Both the position numbers and the translations under genes were made by a program. Positions 40,923 through 50,049 of a stretch of DNA of 64,000 nt are shown in pieces. Each line of letters opens with the position of its first letter. Position 1 is the stretch's first letter. The stretch lies in contig JAAROD010000029.1 in the NCBI GenBank assembly GCA_012274445.1, positions 1,116,001 through 1,180,000 of the forward strand, written 5' to 3'. The notes beneath the pieces are model-generated. The model saw only the letters and a list, made by a program, of their open reading frames with translations, had not been told where the DNA came from and made no database searches. Source of the stretch: Sclerotiophoma versabilis. Its lineage: Eukaryota; Ascomycota; Dothideomycetes; Pleosporales; Didymellaceae.

Positions 40923-42194
40923 ATGCCGGAGATAACATTCGTCTTCGGGCCAAATGGCAGCTTCTTCTTCGACTGTCCAAAGGCATGGAGATTGTGAGCA
41001 GGCTGACCTTCATATTTTCACAAGGCTTATGCGAGCAGTGACCGGATACCAGGGACTTTGCGTCAATTGTTCAACTCGTCCACGGCCCCAGCATGGAGGA
41101 TCGTGCAGCCGTATTGTGTTGCGCTTGCGCCTCAGATAAATTCTCCTGAGCCGCTGTGGTATGTTGGATGCAAGGTGATGATGGGAGAGGACAAGCTTTG
41201 TGAGTCGTGGGTTCCCATTTCGCGGCAACATAGATGAAACGCATGCAAGATATTGTGTATGCACATATGACCAATGTATCCTGTGCTGACTGGCTGCAGT
41301 CTACTCGCAAACATACTTCGAGAACAACTACACAGACTTGTCACAATGGACGAAAACGCTGCCCAACGCTTCTAGGACATGCTTTGTAACTTTTGGACTC
41401 AATCTTAGCTATTTTGCATGCGCACCGGGACACGGCTCGATATGGGCAGGCATACCGTCGGAGCTCGAAGACAAAGTACGGAAATCGTTCGATACCCCAA
41501 GCTGTGTCTCGCTGGGTGCACATAACGCGTGGTTCGTCTTGTGGCCTGATGGCAATTGTTCGTGGAAATTCAACAGCCACTACAATGCCTTGGATGAGAT
41601 CTTGACCCAAGCAGCACCTCGATCTATTTCAGTCAGTAAATTGCATGACTCTTGAGGATACAGAGCTGACAGCAACACTAGTACGTTGCCATCTCACCGT
41701 ACAACAAGTATCACTACTTTGTTGCTTTTCGAGACCAATCCATTAAGTACGACTTCACAGGGGCTCCACCCGAGTGGATGAAGCTTATGACTGAGGTTTT
41801 CGACTCTTGGGCAGCCGAGCGCTCGCAGAAGCCACAGCAGCAGTTTCTCTCACCAACTGGTATTGCGTACCCACAGCAGCAGCTGTCCCAGCCTCCACAG
41901 CAGGCTGCGTACTTCTACAATAACGTCGTTGCGGAGCTCCCCCCTGCTCCAGCTCATGTTCTCCCTATGTCGCCGCCTTTAACGCCAAACACCCCATTGG
42001 CTGGTTACCCAAGTCCGGCACTCCTACAAGCTGCGCCTAACAATGCTTACGCTTACCGATCACCGCTACAACAAGCCGTAGAAATTCCAGTCGAACTACC
42101 GGGAAACATGATGCTACCTGTACCAGCGCCTGCGCCTATTCGGTCGACCTCTATAGAGGTGAGTAGCTCATCGCCATTTGCTATCAGAGCATGA
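40923..42194 (+). CDS. Four-exon unknown protein with Gln/Pro-rich tail
   Basis: Exons 40923-40993, 41039-41199, 41300-41631 and 41682-42194 give 358 residues. Introns are 45, 100 and 50 nt, with GTGAGC, GTGAGT and GTCAGT donors and CTGAC branches in all three. Every junction restores sense: KAWRF to DRIPGTLRQLF, GEDKLF to YSQTYFENNYTD, and PRSIS to YVAISPYNKYHYF. The first ~240 residues look like a duplicated globular fold with motifs FVFGPNGSFFFDCPKAW, VALAPQINSPEPLWYVG, and LGAHNAWFVLWPDGNCSWKFNSHY followed by YHYFVAFRD. Repeated W/F/Y-G strands suggest a beta-rich module. The C-terminal 120 residues are Gln/Pro/Ala-rich and disordered. No signal peptide is present. I do not recognise a named family. 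Confidence 0.7.
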
Positions 42195-42850
42195 GCTAAT
42201 TGAAGTTAGAAAAAGAAAAAATTCCTAAAGTTTTTCTAACATGTGAGCAGGATAAGATTGCTTGCCTTTTTAGCTGCTCTAGTCATGATACCCATTTGCT
42301 GTTCTGCGCTTCCAGCGTTTTTCAAGTTTCGTATTCAAACCTCCTTGCACATCGTTCACTCGCATATCTAAGACAAGTACACCAAATCAAAAGCCTTCAA
42401 ACTATGTCTCGAGACGGTGGCGTCAGCGTATATATCCATAGCATTCTAATGAGCAAAAATCTTTACAAGCTGCTTCCTCTCACCTTCATGGACGATGACC
42501 TGATGGTGTTCTGATATTGACGGGAGACTGTCCGGTAGGTTACAGCCGATATCGCTTTAGCCTGCAGGTCTAACCAACCACCTTCCTTTTCCAAAAAGCA
42601 ACCTACATTCCTATTCGCCAGTGTTCCTGTAAACGTATTGATCGACAAGGGAACAAAGTAAAGTCCCGTATTACGACCGGGGAGCACGAACCGTCATTGT
42701 GCAGAAGTGTTTGGCGCTGCCGACGCCGACATCCATGATCTCGATACCACTAGCCAAGAACAACATGTACAAAGGTGATTGATGGCCGCTCCAGCACCAA
42801 ACATCATTTCCCCATCTCTACAGTTGTTCGGATTCGGCCAGGCCACCATC
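42195..42850. other. Intergenic, partly AT-rich
   Basis: About 660 bases. The first third is AT-rich (gaaaaagaaaaaattcctaa). The esterase frame extends 24 codons upstream of the chosen ATG. No other feature was seen. Confidence 0.4.
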
Positions 42851-44536
42851 ATGGAAGTCGCCGCAAAAGCCTGGAAGTGGAGCGCGTTATCATGCTTGCT
42901 TACAGCAATTGCCTCGGCTGCTGAGCCAACCGTGAAGGTACTAAACGGCACGTACGAAGGCCGATATTTACCTGGCTTCGATCAGGAGCTCTTCCTTGGT
43001 GTGCCTTATGCGCAAGATACTGGAGGCCAAAATCGCTTTCTAATACCACAGTCGCTGAACACGACTTGGAATGGCACTCGCCCAGCTAAACAGTACGGAC
43101 ATGCTTGTCCTGACCCCCAGCCAGAAAAGGACGCGGAATTTGGTATGAGCGAGGACTGTCTTAGCATCAACATCGTGCGCCCAGCTGGATTGTCTACAAA
43201 TGAATCTGCGAAACTGCCGGTGGCAGTTTGGATCCATGGTGGTTCATACCAAGTAGGGACCAGTGCTCTCCCTTACTACAACCTTACATATATCGTACAG
43301 AGAAGCGTGGAGATCGGCAATCCAATCATCGCAACGAGTATCAATTACCGTAAAGGAGGATGGGGCATGATGTATTCGCGCGAGATCCAAGGAACGGGCA
43401 ACACAAACCTCGATCTGCGAGACATGCGCAAAGGTCTTGCCTGGATATCTGAGAACATTGGTGCCTTCGGTGGTGACAAAGATAGTGTGACGATCTGGGG
43501 AGAATCAGCGGGTTCCTTTGCAGTCGGCCAGCTACTCATGAGCTATGGCGGTCGAACGGACGGGCTCTTCCATCGTAGTATTCAGGAGTCCGGCTCGGCA
43601 GCAACGGCGTGGTACAACGGCTCGGACTGGTACCAGCCTATCTATGATAACATCGTCGACAAGACCAATTGTTCAGATCTGCCAGACACGCTCGCTTGTC
43701 TCCGCACAGTACCCTATGAGACCCTCTTGCCTTTACTCGCGAAACCCATCCAAGGACCCGGTTGGTACCCGACAGTCGACGGCGACATAATACCCAACTT
43801 CCCCACCGAGCTCCTGCATTCTGGGCGCTTTGCACACATTCCACATCTTTACGGGTCCAACACAGATGAAGGAACAGACAATGCGCCCGCTGGCGGCGTG
43901 ATCAATACCACACAACAGCTCTACGATTTCGTGAAAGGCAGCACAGGCTTTGGATTCCCGGACGCCGTTGTCACAAAGCTGCTTGAACTGTACCCCGACG
44001 ACCCAGCCCAAGGCATACCGCTCAATACCGGGTCAGAGAGATTCGCAGAACAGGGATATCAGTACAAACGCATAGCAGCAATCATGGGTGATGTGTTCTA
44101 CCACGCGACACGACTTGACGACGCAAGACAGTATTCCAAGTACGCTCCAACATACATCTACCGCTTCAACACGCGCCCATGGCAGGCGTCTACAACCAAT
44201 TCGTCCCAAGGCGGCCTCGCACCAGCATACAAAGGCGTGCAGCACTTCAGCGAAACGCAGTTTGTTTTCGCGAACCCAGCGTTTTATGGGCCCTGGCCGG
44301 AGTACAACGCCCTAAGCGATGTGATGAGTGCGCAATGGATCAACTTCATTGCGGGCGGAGACCCGAATGGAGAGGGGCTACCGAGGTGGCCAAGGTACAG
44401 TGAGAGTAAGAGCGGCGCAAATCTGGTTATTCAGGCCACTGGGAGAGGGCAGAATGGGAGTTATGTGGAGGAGGATACGTGGAGGTTGGAGGGGAGGGAA
44501 TTTTTGAGCGAGTGGGCGAGGAGGAGACATGTATGA
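42851..44536 (+). CDS. Secreted type-B carboxylesterase/lipase
   Basis: A single-exon 561-residue alpha/beta-hydrolase of the carboxylesterase type B family. The signal peptide is MEVAAKAWKWSALSCLLTAIASA. The catalytic triad is readable as Ser219 in the GESAG nucleophile elbow (VTIWGESAGSF), Glu340 in YGSNTDEGTD and His465 in YKGVQHFSETQ. The oxyanion-hole HGG lies at 129-131 and the family EDCLSINIVRP signature at about 101-111. It hydrolyses carboxylic esters or lipids outside the cell; the exact substrate is unreadable. Multiple N-glycosylation sequons fit secretion. A further in-frame ATG 24 codons upstream would bury the signal peptide, so the downstream start is chosen. It sits beside the unknown four-exon gene, with no cluster enzymes nearby. 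Confidence 0.93.
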   Translation: MEVAAKAWKWSALSCLLTAIASAAEPTVKVLNGTYEGRYLPGFDQELFLGVPYAQDTGGQNRFLIPQSLNTTWNGTRPAKQYGHACPDPQPEKDAEFGMSEDCLSINIVRPAGLSTNESAKLPVAVWIHGGSYQVGTSALPYYNLTYIVQRSVEIGNPIIATSINYRKGGWGMMYSREIQGTGNTNLDLRDMRKGLAWISENIGAFGGDKDSVTIWGESAGSFAVGQLLMSYGGRTDGLFHRSIQESGSAATAWYNGSDWYQPIYDNIVDKTNCSDLPDTLACLRTVPYETLLPLLAKPIQGPGWYPTVDGDIIPNFPTELLHSGRFAHIPHLYGSNTDEGTDNAPAGGVINTTQQLYDFVKGSTGFGFPDAVVTKLLELYPDDPAQGIPLNTGSERFAEQGYQYKRIAAIMGDVFYHATRLDDARQYSKYAPTYIYRFNTRPWQASTTNSSQGGLAPAYKGVQHFSETQFVFANPAFYGPWPEYNALSDVMSAQWINFIAGGDPNGEGLPRWPRYSESKSGANLVIQATGRGQNGSYVEEDTWRLEGREFLSEWARRRHV

Positions 44537-45195
44537 GGAAATGCATGAGGTGGCACTGGTTCATAGACGTGTGAGGTAGCAGGAAAAGACGTGAGGTGTT
44601 GCCGAGGGACAGTTGCTCTGATCAATAGAAACTGGACACTAGCGCGTGGGCTCTGCACAATTGCTGTGCTCCTGCATAGACAGGACCTGCTATACTGGTG
44701 CATCTTCGTAGTTTCAATACGGTTGATAGTGTGGCTCGACGAAATGGTTGGTCTTGGATAGATAGCAAACCCAGGCCGGTGCACTGGAAGTAATGTATTG
44801 GGTGCGGGGATGCGATCGGTGGAATAGCTTCGTGTACTTTATCGAGTTTTCCTGGTACATTTGGTGCAGCTGTTTCCGAACGTGAGTACAACGAACACCG
44901 CACATCAACATAGCCTCCCATTATTTTCGGCGTGGTGAAAATATTCTTGAAGGAACCGTGGCACAGCGGCTGCTTGATTGATGCTTCCATTCGTGACTGA
45001 ACATGATGAAATTTTCCGTTATGCCTGGTATAACCCTCATTCATTTCACTTGGGTATCAGGCAGCCGGGAGGGATGACAGAACGCCCCATGCCGTGCAAT
45101 ACCATTTTGCTGAACCCCTACTTTATCGTGCGCCTGTCCGAGTCGACTTCATCACGCCGTCAACACCTTATTTACCCCGTTGTTCTGCGAGCAAT
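44537..45195. other. Intergenic, convergent 3' ends
   Basis: About 660 bases between the convergent esterase and eL37 genes. Only domain-free short frames are present. Confidence 0.4.
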
Positions 45196-45699
45196 TTACG
45201 AGCTCTGGGGGCCCTTGGCGCCAGCAGGGGTGCCGGTGCGGAAACCGTTGGAGAACTTGCGGTTGACGGTCTTGAGGTAGCGCATGCGGCCGGAACCGGT
45301 GGTCTTCCTGCGCTTGGCCTTCTCGCCCCAGTTGACTGCGCTGCGTTAGTTGCGAGTCCTTCGATAATCGTGTGCTATTCGAGCAGCGCGGGATCACATA
45401 CACTTCCTGGTCTTAGCAGCAGGGTAGCCGCAAGAAGAGCAAGTGTGCTTCTGGATGTGGAGGGAGCGACGACCTGCAGTCTCATTAGCCGGGTTCTCTG
45501 TCCGTTGTTTGCTCATTTGCAGAACCCTTCCACTGTATCTCAGTCAAGGTACCACGGGTAGGACATACCGCAACGCCTGCACAGCGTGTGCGTCTTGTTG
45601 TGACGCTTTCCGAAACTGGAGGTACCCTTTGCTGCGCGGCTGTCAGTCTCGATGTTCGGTCTCGGCAATGCCTTCGAGGCAGGTGTGCGGCGTACTCAT
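45196..45699 (-). CDS. RPL37: 60S ribosomal protein eL37
   Basis: Four exons (45699-45696, 45631-45569, 45473-45402, 45335-45196) give exactly 92 residues, the family's usual size. The first exon is only ATGA, four bases. Introns are 64, 95 and 66 nt. The protein reads MTKGTSSFGKRHNKTHTLC, then the zinc-ribbon cysteines in CRRCGRRSLHIQKHTCSSCGYPAAKTRK, then WGEKAKRRKTTGSGRMRYLK and NRKFSNGFRTGTPAGAKG. eL37 is a small basic zinc-binding protein of the large ribosomal subunit near the exit tunnel rim and the 5.8S rRNA. High, growth-regulated expression is expected. It is head-to-head with eS27 across 1.65 kb. Confidence 0.95.
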
Positions 45700-47353
45700 T
45701 TTGAATGGGGACTATCACAGTAATTGTCAGTACGTGTGCGCAGTGCTTGCAGTATGGGCGGCAACATACCTCGTGACGCTGTTACGTTAGTAGAGGTTGG
45801 GAGTTGTCGCGAAATGTCGGTCGGGACAAATTCGAAGGTGTGCTCGCTTCACTAGCGCTCCATGTTGGGATTAGCGCATTGCCTGCAATCCCATCCCGGC
45901 TCAAGAACACCAACATGATCCATACCATCACGACGTGCAAACAATCTTCTTTGGTGACTACTACCTTTTGTTCGACTCCTAGAGAGCTGGCTTGAAGTAT
46001 GGTTGGATCTTCGGGTACACTGTTCTAACGCAGCGCCTCTGGAGCACGCCGTTGACAGTCGCCGATCTTGAAAGATTACAAGACCGTTGTTGCCTCGTAT
46101 CAGCTATGAATTTCTACGTTGTGTCTATTTAAAACAGACAGCAAGGTGTAGAAACAATACAGATAATGTCAGTCGCTGCACGCCTGCTCTGCTGCTTGGT
46201 GGCTACGGTGTCATTGTCTTCTCAACGAACATCCAAGATGTTGATGCCTCGGGCACAAGTATCAGATGATTCGCAGGTGCCCAGAGCCCACTGTAGTCCT
46301 GTGAACTCTGATAGAGAATAGGCTCTCTGCATCGTATTTTTGGTAACTACTCTAATTTTGACTATCAATAGGAACTCAAAGACTGTTAGCACAGAGGAAT
46401 TGATCTCCTTGGAGAGTGTCTCTTCAGAGTACAGCGACCAAGAACACACTAGATTGATCCTTAAACTGGCAGATTATCTATTCAGGCCGAGTACCGTGTC
46501 CCATGAGATAGACATGTATATCTGAGATGCTCAGAGCAGAAGTTTGTTCGTGAGCTAGGCCTAGCAGCTTCAAGGTGATGATTGTATAGGTCTTTCGCGT
46601 CGAATCTCAGTGCTGGTGCGGCAGTGGAGAGTCAACGCAGCAATCCAGAAAAGATAGAGTGAACAATGGCCCTGGAGTCAAACAAAACATGTAATGGTTA
46701 GTCACACGACCTTCCAGGACCGACGAGCTGTGATGGCCGCACTGATGCAAGCACGTGGTGGCACCAGACACTCTCTAGCAAGGAAGCCTGCATCCTATGG
46801 CAAGAATGCAGTGGTACTGGAGTCTCTGCAAGCCATTGCATTGATAATTATGCCACACAAGAGACCTGGACACTCTCTTGCTGTTGTATATGGTAGAATG
46901 ACGGAGGTTCTGTCAAGTGGTGTTGCTAGCTTCGACGATGGCGCATGTGGGTCGTGAGGGGGCGAGGGCAAACTTTCGCAGTGAGCAGCACTTGGCGTCA
47001 TTGACTGCGCAACAGACTGCAACAGCACAGTTGCTACTGCAAATTACACTACAGTAAGAATAATCTGGAATCATCGCTCTGTTGCCTAGTAGGATCTCGA
47101 AGATGCATCCAGTCATCGAGCAGTCAAATGGTGTTTGATGTTCCGGACTCGACGTATTAGCGAACGCGCTAGTCGAATTAGCGTGGAGAGATTTCGCCAA
47201 GCCCACTGCTGGCTGGCGTCGACGGTTGAAATCGACAGCGCTTCCTCTTGACTCTCGAAAGCCGTCCAGCGTCCACGCATCCTCGCGCCATACCATCAAC
47301 TGAACCCGTTGCCGACAACCTTTCAAACCGAAAACTCTCCATAAACCGACAAT
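45700..47353. other. Divergent region between two ribosomal protein genes
   Basis: About 1.65 kb separates the eL37 and eS27 start codons. It contains short frames without domains, moderately AT-rich patches (45830-46560) and presumably both promoters. No third gene was recognised. Confidence 0.4.
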
Positions 47354-47872
47354 ATGGTGAGTGACCACGGCCGCGACGCCGCAGAAAGCTTGCAAAGAGA
47401 TTCTGTGTGGCCTGCACACGACAGCCTCGGAGTTCGCCACAGAATCTTTACATCGCAACTCTCTGCGGCCCTGCGCGCGAACAGAATCTCAATGGACTTC
47501 GCATGCTAACACCGGCCCAGGTTCTCGCTGTTGACCTTCTCAACCCCTCCCCCGCCGCGTACGCTCACCTCTCGATCTGCCTCCTCGATCGCCGACTAAC
47601 ATGCATCCAGTGAGGCCCGCAAGCACAAGCTCAAGACCCTCGTCCCCGCTCCCCGCTCGTTCTTCATGGACGTCAAGTGCCCGGGATGCTTCACCATCAC
47701 CACCGTCTTCTCGCACGCCAACACAGTCGTCGTCTGCCAGGGCTGCTCGCAGGTCCTGTAAGTCAAGGGTTATCTTCGATAGGAGTGGGACTAGGACTAA
47801 TAATGGAACAGGTGCCAGCCTACTGGTGGTAAGGCCCGCTTGACCGAGGGCTGCTCTTTCCGCAGGAAGTAA
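47354..47872 (+). CDS. RPS27: 40S ribosomal protein eS27
   Basis: Four exons (47354-47356, 47521-47558, 47611-47757, 47812-47872) give 82 residues, as in other eukaryotes. The first exon is the ATG alone, followed by a 164-nt intron; later introns are 52 and 54 nt. The sequence begins MVLAVDLLNPSPAAEARKHK and contains the C4 zinc ribbon VKCPGCFTITTVFSH ... CQGCSQVLCQPTGGK, then ARLTEGCSFRRK at the end. eS27 is a zinc-binding protein of the small subunit, found on the platform side near 18S rRNA processing sites. The long first intron may hold regulatory elements, as in many fungal ribosomal-protein genes. Confidence 0.95.
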
Positions 47873-48832
47873 GCGACTCTTCCCGAACGATGACGGTGGG
47901 ATTTGACGGGTTACGATGACGACTATGATGGAATAAGGGTGTAGATCTCATTGGTACCGATCGATCCGACTGCGGGATAGAAGAGGGATCTTTCGACTCG
48001 AGTCAATGCAAAAGTCAAAATGGGAGTTCCGGATATTCAGCGTTGATCATAGGGCGACCCTTTCTCCTTCGATCTATTCCCTTCTGTTTGGCATCTCTTT
48101 CACAGCTTTATGTACATGCATGTGGAAGGGGAGATGGCATCTCTGAGCTCTGGATACGTTATCTGAGGGCGAGGACCGGTTTGCAATCGAGGATACCTCC
48201 GCAGCACGCGGTCCTTTGTAAATCGAAAGTCAATTTCTCACTTTCGCCCCATTGTTTGAAGCGACTTCGTTGTCCATGCAGCGAATTGATCAATCGTTGT
48301 CTTCTTGAACATCACTCCGCCATGATTAGATCGATACTGCCCCACACTCCGCCATCTGCTTGGGAATCTTGGGTCTCTGACTATCCCTCTCGAAACAACT
48401 TCACCGCTCTAACCCTAAACCATGAACGTAACATTGGGACAAATTTATCTGACCATTCCGATTGAAGAAGGACCTCAGTCTTGGCTGCGCTTTTCTGTTC
48501 CTGAGTGGAGCAGCGTGGCCCAGACCCAACGTTCATCAACGGGCACAGTTGTCCCGCATGATGAGCAAAAGACGAGGTTTCGCCGAACTCCGACAACCCA
48601 GGACCGTGACTATAAACAACCAGTCTCCCTATAATAGCATGTTTGATTTCGAACGTGACACTCGCGGACCCTCGTGAGGAAAGACTCGACTCGTACCAGC
48701 CGTCCCCACAACATCATACGACCAATCACTGAGATTCTCGCCCGTCTCGTCCGTCTTTCCGCGGCCTGCCACTCTATCTATCGAAAAATTCCCGATTTAG
48801 GCTTGTCTTGCTAAATATTAACAATATCCACC
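47873..48832. other. Intergenic
   Basis: About 960 bases between eS27 and the aldolase gene. The frames seen are domain-free. An AT-rich patch (ctaaatattaacaatatcca) ends just before the aldolase ATG. Confidence 0.4.
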
Positions 48833-50049
48833 ATGTCTACATCTGTCGAGAATCCCCATCCTATTCCTCTGACCGAGTCTGAGGTTTTGATCCGCGGCTT
48901 CCTAGCTGCGAACCCCGCGCTTGACGCCGAGCTGGGTCCTATTGAAGTCATGACAGACCGCTACACAAACGAAGAGTGGGCGGCGCAAATTGCGGAGACG
49001 CAGAAGGCGGTCTTGAAAGAAGTGGAGAGTGGGGAGAGGGCGCAAAAGGTGTATGAGGGACCGAGGATGAGGGATGGAAACGAGGCGCTGAAAGAGTTGG
49101 CTAAAACAATTGATCACACGATTCTCAAGTTGGATGCGACGAGTGCCCAGATTGATAGCTTGTGCAGTGAAGCTAGAACAGAGGAGTTCAAAGTAAGTCG
49201 TTTACGATTCCCGGTCTTCAAGTATTTGAAAACAATCCATAATCAAGAGCTAACATCGGCCAGTCCGTCTGCGTCAGGTTGAACTGGGTACAACGCTGCG
49301 CCACCAACCTCAAAGGCTCCTCCGTTGTGGTAGCAGCTGTTGTCGGCTTCCACGAAGGTACTCAGGATACCTATTCCAAGCTACGCGAAGCCCGGGCCTG
49401 CGTCGCCGCTGGCGCCTCAGAGCTGGACCTGGTACTCAACCACTCCCTACTCACCAAGCACAACAAGCCATCTTCCCCCCAAGTAATTCGCAGTCACGAC
49501 TCAGCAATCGACAGCATCACCGCCGCCAACACGGCCGCCAACTCCGGGTCTACCGCCGGCAGCGACGATGAAGAGATCCCAGACTACAGCGCCATCTACA
49601 GAGAGCTCGCTTCAATACGATCCCTCTGCCCCTCCCCAGTTGTCATCAAGCTCATCCTTGAGACCTCACAACTCACCCCTGAGCAGATCCTTGCAGCCTC
49701 TCACCTCGCAGCCGCCGCAAATCTGGACTTCATCAAGACCTCCACTGGTTTCAACGGGCCTGGCGCGTCACTGCCTAATGTGCAGGTTATGGTTGGTGCG
49801 GCAGAGTACTTGCACAAGACAAGCGTCAGCAAGAGGCAGATGCAGGTCAAGGCGTCAGGTGGCGTCAGGAGTCTGGAGGATGCAGTCAAGATGCTGGAGG
49901 CTGGAGCCACGAGACTGGGAACGAGCAGCGGGCTGTGGATCATGCAGCAGGCGAGAGAAAAGGTCGAACAAGCGAAGGATGGAAAGGGCGCGGAAAGGCC
50001 GGGGGTAACGAGGTTGTATACTGATGACTCGGTGGGCGGTGGTTACTAA
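48833..50049 (+). CDS. Deoxyribose-phosphate aldolase
   Basis: Two exons (48833-49192, 49264-50049), split by a 71-nt intron (GTAAGT donor, GCTAAC branch, GGCCAG acceptor), give 381 residues. The DeoC TIM barrel follows a ~90-residue N-terminal extension: LAKTIDHTILKLDATSAQIDSLC, VVVAAVVGFHEG, SELDLVLN with Asp175, DFIKTSTGF with Schiff-base Lys278, and QVKASGGVRSLEDA with Lys316, then GATRLGTSSG. The enzyme cleaves 2-deoxyribose 5-phosphate to glyceraldehyde 3-phosphate and acetaldehyde in nucleoside salvage. About 40 residues (around 186-226, KHNKPSSPQVIRSH to AGSDDEEIPDY) are inserted before the lysine strand compared with the bacterial spacing. Length and the extra head suggest a fungal cytosolic form. 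Confidence 0.93.

Noticed and set aside
38350..44536. A biosynthetic or defence cluster around the macro-sirtuin, unknown gene and esterase
   Set aside because: There is no backbone enzyme, transporter or regulator linking them, and the genes are on mixed strands with ordinary spacing.
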